A DNA stretch of 64,000 bases from Darksidea phi (GCA_030770425.1 JASJFT010000012.1:310001-374000); one strand, 5' to 3'; numbered from the stretch's first letter, positions 33,379-44,910 are shown. A program made the numbers and translations. Notes: generated from the sequence alone by a model not told the origin.

Positions 33379-34080
33379 CGTGATGATTCTGATATTGGTG
33401 CTACAACTGCGAGTAAATATTAGAAGGGTTCAGATGTTGTCATACGACAGACTTTCATCAGCTTCACCAAGGGTATTGCTAGCTTACCTTCTATATAGGT
33501 GGGTTGCAACGAACAGAGGAGAAGAGCAGGGCCACGTAGATTTATACCATTGATATTTCCAGTTCATGAAGCCGCTTTTCGTCCATACCAAGAGATGCAG
33601 CTATTGCATTTGTAATGAGAAGCACGGCCGCGTAATAGGATTTGTGATTAGCAATCGTTCTTACTGTCGATGCTTGGCGTCATATTAGCGTGTAAACATG
33701 TCATGATGGTCAGAAGCTAGCGCGGGGAGAGTAAGCGACTAGGTTGCGTCGCGTCGCGCGCGGGCGGAAGATTGGCTGCCGACGATAGTGCGCAGAACAG
33801 GCGGAGGATGCCGGGAGAGTCACGGCCAACATTAAGCATTCTCATTGCAATCATAGCGTTGCGGACGGGCGGGTGCACTACGTGCGGTCTGCACCAGTAG
33901 CGACGAAGCCAAAACAAAAAGCACAAGCATGTTTCCCAACTGACTTAGTATGCACATCTCGGGCGAAACGCACCGAGCATGTCAAACGCGAGGGCGCCGA
34001 CCCACTCTGTCCGCAAGCCTCCGGAAACAACTTACCATAAGAGCTGGGTGATACGTTCTCCCTATTTTCACGCTCTGTCA
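33379..34080. other. Intergenic, upstream of the epoxide hydrolase
   Basis: The first 150 bp should hold the promoter of the minus-strand hydrolase. Short minus frames at 33717-33926 and 33878-34081 are unrecognised. Repeats begin at 34081. Confidence 0.4.
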
Positions 34081-34176
34081 TCCTAATACGCCCAGTCCCT
34101 CGAAATACTCTTTTTGTGTCACATTTTTGGGTTATTCCGCGAGTTTGACCGCGCGATAGCTGCTACTCATTCGATA
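34081..34176 (+). repeat. Dispersed repeat, copy 2 of 3
   Basis: Shares with the copies at 18.4 kb and 49.2 kb the ordered words CTTTTTGTGTCAC, TTTTTGGGTTATTCCGCGAG and CTACTCATTCGATA. It lies about 100 bp left of the Mutator-like element. Confidence 0.8.
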
Positions 34177-34273
34177 TACTCTTGGATTTTACCCCCGTCC
34201 GCGCCATTCCGCAAGCGATAAGCGCTACCATTTTCAGGATAGCGTTGGCACGGGCCTTCGCGGGGTAAGTGCG

Positions 34274-34282
34274 TGCATTTGG
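34274..34282 (+). repeat. Left target-site duplication, 9 bp
   Basis: TGCATTTGG is repeated exactly at 35211-35219, directly after the right end of the element. Confidence 0.8.
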
Positions 34283-35210
34283 TTATCTCATAAATCAGAC
34301 GCTCCGCGAATTACGAGTTTTAGCCAATTAGAATATAGGATTTTTATCTAGCCAATAGGAGCGGGGTTATATAAGCAGGCCAAAAACATTCGCGGAGCGT
34401 CTGAGAAAAAATGGTTCCAGTTTGTGTAAGTTTGCGTTACGGGCGGGGTCAGCTTCAGCACCTATTTATCTATTAACTTATACAATACTACGACTAGCTA
34501 TTATTACGGTACCGGATTATATAGGTAGCGCAAGTATTTCTCTATCTAATAATATATATTTAAACGCTCTAGTCTATCGCTATGGGTACGAAGTATCGCG
34601 TACAAGCCGCTGCGTTTTCCGTCGAGTTTGCGTTATAAACAACCGCCCAACCCCTCCCCCCCCCACTACCTACCCACCAACGGGCTTCTCGCTCCAGCGT
34701 ATATACGCTGTAATTATATAAAGCCTTCTTATTCCCCTTAGGCCACCAAATCGTTGTTTCTATCAGGGGGGGTGGGGTACCGTCGTCGCGTCAGTATATG
34801 CGTTGGTGCTGGATACTGAGCCAGCTGCTGCGCTCGATATCAGCCAGCTACTGAGCTCGATACTGAGCCAGCTACTGAGCAGCAGCGGACTGCGCAGGCG
34901 CTGCGCGGCTAGAAGGAAATACTATATCGGATTGTAAAAATAGCTATAAAGATAAAGAATCGATTAGACGTAAAATAATATCTATATAACGTCGTTATAG
35001 TGGTAATATAGGTAGTGTAGTATAGCTATTGGCGCCTACTCTAACGAAAATCAATCTCACATAACCTGGAACCATTTTTCCTCAGACGCTCCTGCTGAAA
35101 TAGCCGAAGCACCAGTAATATTAGCCGAAATATTGATTTTTTTTTGATTGGCTGAACCCCCCGCCCTCAATGAGGCTTATTTCAGCAGGAGCGTCTGATT
35201 CATGAGATAA
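34283..35210. mobile_element. Non-autonomous Mutator-like element, 928 bp, with hairpin (foldback) ends
   Basis: The outermost bases form a 23-bp inverted repeat (left TTATCTCATAAATCAGACGC..., right its complement with one mismatch), flanked by a 9-bp direct repeat, the duplication size of Mutator-like elements. Each end is itself an inverted repeat: 34295-34311 pairs exactly with 34388-34404, and 35082-35105 pairs with 35173-35198 with one extra base. The core is bounded by a further inverted pair, 34400-34420 and 35066-35086. The interior is AT-rich with no transposase frame; a 99-codon frame at 34422-34721 is not recognisable. Confidence 0.8.
34812..34884. repeat. About three tandem copies of a 23-24-bp GATA(C/T)(T)GAGCCAGCTACTGAGCTC-like unit
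   Basis: These lie inside the Mutator-like element. The same words, partly palindromic, recur at 41050-41080 and 41342-41480, suggesting related repeat elements. Confidence 0.7.
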
Positions 35211-35219
35211 TGCATTTGG
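35211..35219 (+). repeat. Right target-site duplication, 9 bp
   Basis: Exact copy of the sequence at 34274-34282. Confidence 0.8.
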
Positions 35220-35319
35220 TAGAGGCCGAATTCGAAAATGGCTATATCAGAACCTAGCAATGTCCCTCTCTATAAAGCCCCAGTTCCATCTATCCCGTTT
35301 AGTTAAGAGGCCGGACTTC

Positions 35320-36280
35320 GATCCCCACAAGAAGTCACAGTCGAGCAACTCCTAACACCTCTTGATGAAGCTATAGCCCGCTATGAAGCATCAAGCAACT
35401 TTTCTTGTGGCGGTTCTCTCGAGACATTATATGATGCTTAGAATTTGGCTCGTACTCGGTAACTTTACCAGCAAGAAGAAGGCCGTCAAATACGCGGCTA
35501 TCACTGTCCGTTGGGACGGAAGAGACGGCGCCTTGAAGAAAACCACCTTCGACCCAGCCCCAGTTTACCGAGATCGGAATTCAACCCTTGAGGACTTGGT
35601 TCAAGATTGCGGGCCGGCTACCTTCGGGTTTGATGGCAAAAACGTGTTCGACGACGCGGTTCGAAAAGCCGGCAAATTGGAAGCATACATGTTTTCAACC
35701 AACTTCAATCCGTATGATTACAGAATCTTCGATATGGTTGCTCAAGAGCTCTTGCCAGGAATCGTAGGGGCTGGGAGGCAGCCGACTGTGGATCTCTGGG
35801 GAGTCGCAGAGCTCTATAAGCTAAATGTGTACTCTTGTCCTTCTGGGATGTTTAAACCACACATTGACACTCCCGAGGGCGGACTCAGTTTGGATGGTGT
35901 GCTTGCCAACTAAATTTGAAGGTACTATCGATGCTAACTATCGTCTCTCACAAGGCCCCTACGGAATGAACTACTAACCAAAGAGAGGCGGCCAACTCCG
36001 AGTTGCTCACAAGGGCAGGGAACGACTCTTCGACTTTGGTGGCGGGGGCAAGTATTCCGAAATCAAATGAGTGGCCTTCTACGGCGACTACGAGCACGAG
36101 GTCCTCCCAGTTACCTTCGGGCACCGCGTGACCCTTACATATCAACTCTATGTCTCTGAAAACGTTGGTGGCCTGTTGCAACCCACATTCCGAACCCCGG
36201 ATTCGAAAACATATCCATTGTATCGTAGCATCAAGAACATACTATCTTCGCACATGTTCATGAAGAATGGAGGATGTACT
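35320..36280 (+). pseudogene. Broken 2-oxoglutarate/Fe(II) oxygenase (prolyl-4-hydroxylase-like)
   Basis: Traces of a common fungal family of soluble 2OG-Fe(II) dioxygenases. The N-terminal block (DEAIARYEASSNFSCGGSL) is read at 35340-35420 but is out of frame with the central block (35460-35890), which contains ELYKLNVYSCPSGMFKPHIDTP with the iron-binding His and Asp. Small deletions then shift the frame across the next strand. An intron at 35922-35987 is still spliceable and joins to GGQLRVAHKG. A TGA at 36068-36070 replaces the expected Trp just before VAFYGDYEHEV, which carries the second iron-binding His; the 2OG-binding Arg is in GHRVTLTY. At least two frameshifts plus a stop make an active product unlikely. 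Confidence 0.85.
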
Positions 36281-36312
36281 AATTCGATCATAGGCCTACT
36301 GACACTATCGCT

Positions 36313-36865
36313 ATGGTCGGCATTTCAGCAAATTTTCTCCGTGGCAACTTCGTCAATTTCGATCTCTTCGCTCATCTTGGGCTAGACCCCTACACAACTA
36401 CCATCACACCGGATACGTGGAGAAAACTCTTTAGAACGGCTATGCTTTGTATGCATTACGATCGACTCAAGCGTACTGGACGTACTCTTCCACCAGGCCT
36501 AGATATCGCCAAGCTGGTATCACTGAATGATGAGCTCTCAAACTGCCACCGGGACGTCGCTACGAAGATTCTCAACAGTTTCAATAAGCGCGGTCGCAAC
36601 AAATGGCGACCAGTATGGGATGCCCGTACCCAGTCCATTCAGTCTGGCCAGCTGTACCCGCCATTTGCACCTTCATCAGAGATGTTTAAGCACTCAGTGT
36701 GCCCGGAGGATATCTAATATCAGGCATCGGGCTGACCGGCCTGCATGGTCTGCGATCAAGCGTTCCGAAAAGGTACGCCTAAGGGGTAATCGCGAAAATC
36801 CTATAGATGTGGATGGTGAGGGGTCCTACGACGCTCCATGGGTGATAAGTGACGATGATGACTAG
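36313..36865 (+). pseudogene. Degenerate reading frames downstream of the oxygenase relic
   Basis: A 134-codon frame (36313-36717) with ordered-looking sequence, then an overlapping frame ending at 36865 with an acidic PIDVDGEG...SDDDD tail. These may be the C-terminal part of the same relic or a second decayed gene; frames change between them. Family not recognised. Confidence 0.4.
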
Positions 36866-37458
36866 AGATTGGAGTGGCATTGAGAACAGAAATAGAAGGC
36901 TAGGTGGCTCACAATTCTATCACTATATCCTGATGCTCTTGTCCCCTCTCCTCCGTGTTCGGCTACGTCAGTCAGAGTGACTTGTGTCTGGTGTCGTATT
37001 TGTGTTTTGTGTGCACCATTGATGTCGAAGCAGGACGAAGCACAGTGCTCAATCACACGCACGTAATTAGACTCACTCAAAGAATGTCATCAGCAGTTGT
37101 GAGGGCCCAAGACATAACTCGAGCCCAGCCGAGGCCGTACAGTCATGCAACGAGTTGGACTCTGAGCGCTGAAATGGCCCTTCACTAGCAAGCAGGTGGA
37201 GAAGATGGTCGTTAATCTTGAGCAGTATGACCATCTTTTCAGCCTGGCACTTCAAGTCGATCGAACATAAGTTATAGTCATTTGATAGTGTAAGCACAGT
37301 TAAACGATAAATCTGTATAGAGAGCTTATCCGAAGAAGCCCGGACATGAAAAGGGCCAACCTTGGAATCAGCAATTTACAAACAAATTGATCGGGTGAGG
37401 AGACTTCGTTGCTAACATAGTGGCCGTAAAGAGATTCGTATGGTCATCAAAGTCCTCT
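36866..37458. other. Intergenic, no gene seen
   Basis: Lies between the oxygenase relic and the 3' end of the acidic hypothetical gene. Only short unrecognisable frames. Confidence 0.4.
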
Positions 37459-39090
37459 TCAAGACCACTTGATCGCCAATTCGTTCCATGATATCACCTG
37501 CGCATACCATTTGGAAAACTCCTCCCACTGCACCTCCCGCTTCACGTCTTCCCCTTCTGACTTTTTTATGACGATCTTCTGATCAAAGAAGACTGGTCCT
37601 GCAATGAAATCGTCGAAAGTGTGCTTGACGGCCTCGCTAAGTCGGTCTAGGTCGTCCGTTTTCTTAGACCTCCACACATGTGAAGTGTACTTAGCCAAAG
37701 TTCCCACCGGTCCAAACACGAAACCAGCCACAGGGACTCCCGTTAGCAGGCCCGAAGATACGTCAATGAAGAGATCGGATAGAATCCTTTTACTCCGAAA
37801 GTCTTCCTTAGACTTGAAAATGTATCTTTGAACTCCAGCAAGCATCAAGCCAGCATGGCAACCTAAATCCCTGATAGTTAGCTTCAGCCGCTCTTGTTCA
37901 CTATGCAACGGGTAGTGCTTTGTGACATCGTCCTTCAACATCAACGAGCTGGCCAACAAGGTCTTGAATTTTTCCTTCTCCTCCTTCTTCTCCTCCGTCT
38001 CCTCCTCCTCCTCCTCCTCCTCCTCCTCCTCCTCCTTATCCCGGTCTTCGCTCTGTTCCGGCTTCGTTATCCTTATCGTCAATTTCCTCCTCTCCTTCTC
38101 CTCCTCTTCCTTCTTTTCCTCCTTCTTCTTCTCCTTTTGTATAAACACTTCGAATTGCTCCAGTGCGGTTGCGATTGCATCGACCGTCCGTATTGCCAGC
38201 CTCACCGGCTCGGGCGATCGGTCCGTTTTCTCCGAGCGGGCGATTCTAAGGGCAGGTTTGCAACGTTAGTATATCCTTTTAACGAAACACATTGCCCAAG
38301 TTTTTGCTCCCCCCGCCGTCATCGGATGTCATTGTAGAGATTGCGCCAAACGCAATCTGAATCGACATAGACATTGGCGAGGAGAATTCACTTGGTGGCC
38401 GGCTCATACATACTGTCGCACAGCACAGTGGATAAAGATGGGCAGCTTCTCCAGCGTGATTAGGGGCGGTCGAAGATAATAGGATAGCTCTTCGACAGTG
38501 TCCGGGTTAGCACAGCCGACGAGCTCTGCAAAGAGATCGGTGGGGTTGAAATGTTCCGCGTTCTCAGCAACCTCCGCGTTCTCAGCGGCCTCTGCTTGGC
38601 TTCCCTTCAAAGCGACAGCAACAACGAGTATTGCTGCGATGGATAGCGTTCTCTCTTCTTGGATTTCCTTTGGCAATGAGTCTCCTTCAATCGCGACTGT
38701 CCGCTTTGGGTAGGCTTTTGTGTTTGCAAGGACACGCAGCACATTGCGCTTCTGCTGTCGATCCAAGTTCTTGGAAATGGCCTCGGGCTCCAGTTTCTGA
38801 ATAATGAAGGTCTTCTTATCTTTCTCTCCATCATTCCAAAGGTCATGCATGCACTCTTTCAATTTTTTCTTGAGGGTTACTGTCCCGTCGAATTCTGAAG
38901 CGCGTTTAGATCGGAAAAAGAACTTTTTGCTTGTTGCTCCTTGAATTGTGCCTAGTAGGTCGACCGGCTTATCTGAATCCTCGGCTTTGCGACTGTAGCG
39001 TTCTTGCTTCTTGGAAGAGTCATGCCTCGTGTTTCTTTTTACAGGTCCTGGCTTGTTGTTTTCAGTCTCGACTTTGCTTCCGTCGCTCAT
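37459..39090 (-). CDS. Hypothetical acidic protein with poly-Glu tract, 487 residues
   Basis: Two exons, 38414-39090 and 37459-38245. The 168-bp intron has a GTATGT donor, TACTAAC branch site and CCCTTAG acceptor, and splicing keeps one frame through the helix ending IHCAVRQ. Residues 1-60 are polar. About 95-220 is helical with an alanine-rich segment. About 255-320 is a highly charged Glu/Lys coiled-coil-like stretch with an uninterrupted Glu run. The last 150 residues look globular, with a glycine-rich hydrophobic segment (SSGLLTGVPVAGFVFGPVGTL). The frame continues upstream of the ATG to a possible acceptor near 39209, so an extra 5' exon is possible. No family recognised; the glycine-rich segment could touch membranes. 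Confidence 0.65.
37995..38032. repeat. CCT/AGG trinucleotide microsatellite
   Basis: A near-perfect run of CCT units on the plus strand encodes the poly-glutamate tract of the hypothetical protein on the minus strand. Copy-number changes would alter tract length in frame. Confidence 0.85.
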
Positions 39091-39689
39091 CTTTAGTCCT
39101 TCAGAGAGGCTGTCGCAGAGATCCAGAAGATGCGAAGCTGCAAAGGTTGAGTCTATAACCGCTGTGCGATGCGCCTCCCTTAAATGCACAAGGATTTCAG
39201 CCGCTGCAAGTTAGCCCGTATGCATTCCCCATAATTCCCGACTATTGGGACGGTCCTTCAATGGGACTAGCTGCAACTATCCTTTCCCTAAAGATTGGCT
39301 GCCGCATCATGTCTGCATCTCCTGGAAGAGGGCTTTGTGACGTGGCACTTACCCGGTTGCGGCAGTTACACTTTATTGGTTTTGGGTAGCCTTTGCCACG
39401 TCAACATGCTGCAAAGCGGAGACGCCGACGCTGTTATGTACATAGTCTCTGCACATTGGGTTATACCCTATTTGCTCCGATCGAATCACACATTCTTATT
39501 TCCTTGGGCGCGACTGTTGATTTGGTATACGCAAGGTGGGGTTAAACCCAATGTGCAGGAGACCCTGTACGATAAGCATGACAAGGTTAGGAGGGGGTGG
39601 AGTAAGCTAGATTATGGGGTTTCCGCGCACCAGGGGTTTCCGCGCACCCCATCAAAACAACTCCGTCGCTAGAAAAGACGCCAGAATCA
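39091..39689. other. Upstream region of the acidic gene
   Basis: May include an unmodelled 5' exon of that gene. A 125-codon plus frame at 39295-39672 begins without an ATG and matches nothing known. Confidence 0.35.
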
Positions 39690-40106
39690 ACAGCGCTCTA
39701 TTATAATTGCCAATCTATACGCATAGACTCGAAGCTAGGGATAGGTATTCATTTGCTAGTATGTGAAATTTTCTACGTTATATACTCAACAACCTTAATA
39801 TTATTTAATTTAGATTTGTATAGTGGGAGTCTCTTTAGAAGGTCCGTACGAAATATAGTAGGAGTTTTTATATAGTAGAGGTACTATACCTATACCTTAT
39901 ATACGATAATAGAGCTATAGAGCTATATATAGTACTATCGATCGTGAGCGAGGTGATGTTTCGAATATTAAGACGCTAGACGAGAAATAATATATAATGC
40001 CGAACCATAGAGTGTTGGGAGACCAATAGCGGTAGCGATGAGTTAGCGCACCTACACTACTACCTACAGTATAAAAATTGCCTGCGATGATACCAGCATC
40101 CTACTT

Positions 40107-40202
40107 ACATCTATCTCTTATCCTCAGCCAGCTTCTTCACATCCATCTCTTATCCTCAGCCAGCTTCCTCATATCTATCTCTTATCCTCAGCCAGCTTCC
40201 TC
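40107..40202. repeat. Tandem repeat, 3 x 32 bp
   Basis: Three adjacent copies of a pyrimidine-rich unit containing ATCTATCTCTTATCCTCAGC at 40107, 40139 and 40171, with one to three differences between copies. Confidence 0.85.
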
Positions 40203-41341
40203 ACATCAACACCCACCAACCACATGTCTTCACCAACGATCGTTCGCCTAGTCCTTTAGGAGGACCTTTAGTAGGAGGTAGAGCATAATAGGCTATTCGA
40301 GTACAGCGCTCTAAACCTTTCTAATATCGCGGCGGAGCATCCCCGGCGCTATAGGCGGGAGGTACTATCGATAGGGCTCCTCGATTATAATAACTATTAT
40401 AATAGTATAAAACTAACTACACGTTAGATATATTCGAGGGAACGAGCGGCGACAGGATTCTCGTATAGCTATTAGTAGTTACTTATATTATATTCCTATC
40501 CGAGGTCCTATATAACGAGGATAGGCGTTTCGTCTAGAGGTAGCTATACCGTCTACGTAGGCTAGGGGAAAAGCTTGTATAGGGAAGATAGTTAAGGAAG
40601 GAGGAATCGGCCTTCTTAAGAGGCTATTAAGGGAGCGAATACCTAACGTAGAAGATAGAGCTGGTATCCATAGTGGATACGATACGAACGATGGCGTAGG
40701 GGTTATATCGAATACGGAGGAACTGGTGGGGATAGGTAGAAGTAGGGGGTTCGGCGTTGTCGGCGCGTTTAACTATCTATATATATTATTAGTAAATTAG
40801 GAGCTATTATTATCGTATAGTTACTACCTATACTATTATATAAGATGTCGAAATATTAAAATATAATAAGGTAATTAGAATTACGAAAAATACAGCCAGC
40901 CTAGGAGTTAACGTAACGTTACGCTAGGTAGTGGCCTAAGCTCCTAGGGGAGGGTAATCTTAATATTATATACTTACCCTCTCGCTCCTCCTTAATAGTA
41001 ATATAATAAGAACTATATAGTTTATACGACTAAGTAAGGTACCCTCCTAAGCTCGATATAGGCCAGCCGCTGAGCTCACGCGATTAGTCGTTTAATCGCG
41101 AGGGCTGTTGGTTCGCTGTACCTAGTAAGCCCTCATGATTAGTCGACTAATTATAAGGGCTCTACGTAGTATTTAAAGTAATAAGAGAAATCAATATTTC
41201 AAAATATTTAAAAAAAAATTACAATTTTTTTCATAATATTTTACTGTCTTTAAACGTTTTTGGTTTTTTTGGTTTTTTTTTGGTTTTTTTCCTTAAAATT
41301 AGGGCCCCGCCGGGCCTCCCTAATTTTAGGGGGGACTGGAA

Positions 41342-41480
41342 CCGTAGTGAGATATCAAGCTCAGTAGCTAGCTCATATCTAGCTGGCTGATATCGAGCTC
41401 GGTGGCTAGCCTATATCAAGTTCGGTGGCTGGCTGATATCGAGCTCAGTGCCTAGCTCAGCGGTTGGCCTATATCAAGAT
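41342..41480. repeat. GATATCGAGCTCAGT/GGCTAGC-type repeat cluster
   Basis: About five irregular units alternating GATATC-(A/G)AGCTC and GTAGCTAG/GTGGCTGG words. They are the reverse complement of the unit inside the element at 34812-34884. Confidence 0.65.
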
Positions 41481-41660
41481 CAGTATCAGGCTTAGTATTA
41501 GGCCTATATATAACTCGCTCCGCTTTCCAATTCTCGTTTACGAAAGATTGGGTAATTTTATAGATTTGTAGTTATATCGTTATGAAGATACTACGATTAG
41601 GGGGGGTAGAAACCCTAAATTAGGGGTGCCCCCCCTATATTAGGGGTGCTCGGAACCGTA

Positions 41661-43416
41661 GTGGTGGCAACATTCATTGCCAAATCCTCTTCATGTCTAT
41701 TCGCTTTCGCTTACAGGTGTGCTTACTCAGCCACGCCTTGTCGAATTTTTGAATCTACCACAGCCGTAGTTCTTTGGTTGCTCGACCCGTGCGCGTCTTG
41801 CCTATATCTATCCGCTAATCCTTATCTAGGGCTCGCCGACAATCCTCTCCCCATAAGAGGCGAAAAGGACTTTGGAATATAGGTCGAACAACCGGGGTAT
41901 TATAGAAGTTGGACCATCTGAGGTGTCGTCCTTGGGCGTCCTCGCTTGCGTTACGGGTTGCTTGAATTTGATAGCGCGGAATTTGCGGCGGTTGATAGTT
42001 TTGCAGAGCCTGAATCTGGTCGCCTGGAAGAGGGCTTCGTTCTTCAGCTGATCGAGCGGGATTAACATTATTCCAAGCTGGATGGTCGATCAAGCCATAT
42101 AATACATTTTTTGCGATAGATCGGAATTTCCATATGGTTTCAATCGGCTCCAGGCTAGACGCCGATTTGCAGTGCAGGCCACGCTAGCGATGAAAAGAGA
42201 CGCGCGTACAAGTAAACCTTAGCCGCCGGGGGGGTATATCAGTCTAGATGCCGTGCACTATGGTTGCAGGGGGGAAATATTGTCACATCGCCACCTCGGA
42301 GTTGCCTCATGACTTATGCTCCAGAACCATCTAGAATGTGTATTTTTACTGAGTTTCTCAGAGATCAATACTTAATAGGATGGCGGCGGTAATCAGGGCT
42401 GAGGGTCGCCATACAAATACTAGCTCAATACGACTTTTTTCGGTTTCTCCTACCTATTTTGGCTAGATTTTGTGCTTATGGCACTGTATTTGAATACAAA
42501 ACAAATGACTGAGCACCATACAAGGTTCGGAGCTCTCAATGTCAAAACCGGGATATCGAGGTGGGGATGCGACAATAATTCCCCCTTGCAACCATAGGAT
42601 AGGGGATGTCCAAGCGGTCACCCGCAGCTCTGTGCAGGACACTATCGAGACTCCTTCCCTTCTGTAAACCAAATAGCTTCTTCCTAACTTTCGTCGACCT
42701 CACAGACATCTTCTTCACGTCGGATAGACTTCCTCTTTGCCACGTATGCCATGCCCGCATTATACAGCAGGAGACCCCACTCTTTAATGTGACTATTCTT
42801 AAAAGCCAGGGGTTGGTCAATGAGGCGTTCGCTAATCGTGTTCTGCTAACGTAATAGGTCCGATACTCGCATCGACCCACCATTCCCCTGCAAACTCTAA
42901 TTATTCAACAATTCAAGAGGTCATGTCGAGTTGTGAATAAACTCCCCACACCATAGACTGAGGTGCGCCACTAAGCTCAGAAGCCGGCAGTGTTCCACAC
43001 AAATATCAGCAATACAAGCACCGGAATTGAGGAAACTCTCTCGTATGGATTAACAGCAAGCAAAGTCCTTCATCGGCGATGCTGAAGCCTCGCTTTCCCA
43101 GCCAGAATCCTATTGGCTCACTCCGAACGCTAACATGAGTCAAAACTCCGTTTTTGCTTTACGTGGTAGTGTGACATTGGTTATGGAGCATTGAGGGCTG
43201 AGTCGAACTGCTTAGAGCGCACATCATCCGAAGAAAAGGCTGCCTTAAGCAGTGTAAGGCAACGAGATAAAGAGAGAGGACATCCGACGTTCCAATATCC
43301 ATAATCGGTGGGATGCCTTCACTTTTCTCAAACGCTGAAGCATATAATTCTAGCAACGTCTGCTCCTTCGCCCAACTCCTATTATTTTCGGTGGCCGACC
43401 CCAAATCTGTTACTCA
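41661..43416. other. Gene-poor interval
   Basis: A minus frame reads protein-like from about 42170 to 41815 (containing SSLEPIETIWKFRSIAKNV and LIDHPAWNNVNPARSAEERS) without a start codon, and may be a relic. Minus frames at 42463-42883 and 43159-43404 are unrecognised. The final part is the promoter of the rhodopsin-like gene. Confidence 0.35.
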
Positions 43417-44910
43417 ATGTATTCTCCAACCCTTTCGCAGCGAGGCGAAGTAGTTGGTGTGATACCCCCTCCTCCAGGTATTACGCCTGATTTTGCCAAT
43501 CCGCCGTCCAGAGTGCAGGTTGTTTTCACTGTTCACATCGTGTCTGTGATTATCTCAACTTTGTTCGTTGGGTTACGTTTCTACACTGTTCGTTTTATCA
43601 CACACCGCGTAAGGGTAGAAGATTGTAGGCTGTACTCCCCTCTTACCAACGATCTCGGCTGATGTTTGTAGATCTGTTAATTGCCGCATGGGTTAGGCTT
43701 CAAATTTTATTTATGGTGATGTTTTGCTAAACAACCCGAATTCAGTTCCTCGCTCTGGTGTATTCCGTGCTTGGCTGCATCAGTAGGTAGCTCATACATT
43801 CGCGCCGACGCAGACAATTAACTAAATATTCCAGTGACGCAGTATGGATTCGGTCGGCACCTATGGGATGTCCCAGTTCCAGTTTTTATTCCCAATTCTA
43901 TAAAAGTGAGTAACCCTCCCATCTTACCTCGTTGCGCACTCAATGGATAGATTAGCTAATCCATTCTCAAGTTTGCGGCTATTAGCGGAACGTTTTACGG
44001 CATCTCAATTATGCTCACAAAACTCTCTATCCTCATATTGTTCATTCAATTTGCACTATGGGGAAAGCTCCGAGTTGCTATATACATCATCATGGCAATT
44101 GTTGTTGCATATAGCCTAGTGGCATCATTCGAATGGGTATACGCCTGCCGGCCACTAGAGAAACACTGGGATCCTACAATTACTGGTTCATGTATTAACT
44201 GGTTAAAGGTTACACTCTTCAGTGCTGTTATGAATACCACTACAGACGCTGCAATTCTTATCCTGCCCGTTCTACTTTTACGAGATCTCGGGCTGCCTAT
44301 GAAGCAAAAGATTGGTGTTATGGTGGTGCTGATGACAGGAGGATTGTATGTTCTATTATCGGCTGGAAGCAGAATCAACTAACATGCGAACTAGTGTTTT
44401 GATTGTCAGCATCATAAGACTAAAGCTCACTGTGGATATAGTCCACACAATGGACATTTCCTGGGAGGGCGTAACATCAATAGTGTGGTGGTAAGTGCAA
44501 GCGATTTCCGAGATAATCTTTTCTGACGCTAGGCTCTTAGGACGATTGAGGTACATATAGCCATCGTTTGCGCCTGCCTCCCAGGTGGAAAACCCTTTCT
44601 CCGGAAACACATGCCCGGCCTCATCGGAAATACCCACGGTACTTCCACTAGGATGAGACATGCTATACGTTCCACTCATGCACGACACCTTCCTCGGAGG
44701 GATCAAGTCGAAGAAGCTCAAGACATCACTTTGGAAGACAATACACGTGGTAAGCTGCGGAGATAGTTGGACTTTATATAGCCCGCTAACAATTGTGACA
44801 TAGGGAGAGGTTCCGAGATTATATCCCCCACGACAGTCGAATTCGCCACAGAACGGGCCGTTCAAACAGAACACATTTCAGACGAAGGATTGTTCATTAC
44901 AGACCGTTGA
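43417..44910 (+). CDS. Fungal rhodopsin-like integral membrane protein (SAT3/PTH11-related family), 373 residues
   Basis: A seven-helix membrane protein of the large Pezizomycotina family that includes Pth11-like receptors. Eight exons splice into one frame: 43417-43624, 43672-43691, 43746-43782, 43835-43905, 43972-44345, 44395-44490, 44541-44749 and 44804-44910. Each join restores family sequence, for example VEDYLLIAAW, IMTQYGFGRHLWDVP and FVLIVSIIRL. Family hallmarks are the helix with LTKLSILILF, the conserved CRPLEKHWDP and SCIN cysteines, LPVLLLRDLGLPMKQKIGV, and a terminal helix with CACLPGGKPFLRK. The C-terminal tail (about 90 residues) is polar and cytosolic. Exon 2 is only 20 nt. 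Members are thought to be surface receptors or scaffolds; the ligand is unknown. Confidence 0.9.

Larger units (their letters stand above)
39690..41660. mobile_element. Heavily mutated repeat island (RIP-like), probable transposable-element remains
   Basis: The sequence is dominated by TA, CTA and TAT words with stops in every frame, unlike the flanks. It contains a 3 x 32-bp tandem repeat, homopolymer T/A tracts at 41210-41295, short inverted arms (TAAAATTAGGG at about 41295 and CCCTAATTTTA at about 41321), and the same GGAACCGTAGTG word at 41340 and 41652. The duplicated word may mark element ends. No coding sequence survives, so the element class cannot be given. Confidence 0.6.

Noticed and set aside
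39295..39672. Plus-strand frame of 125 codons
   Set aside because: No ATG start, no recognisable sequence, and next to a degraded island.
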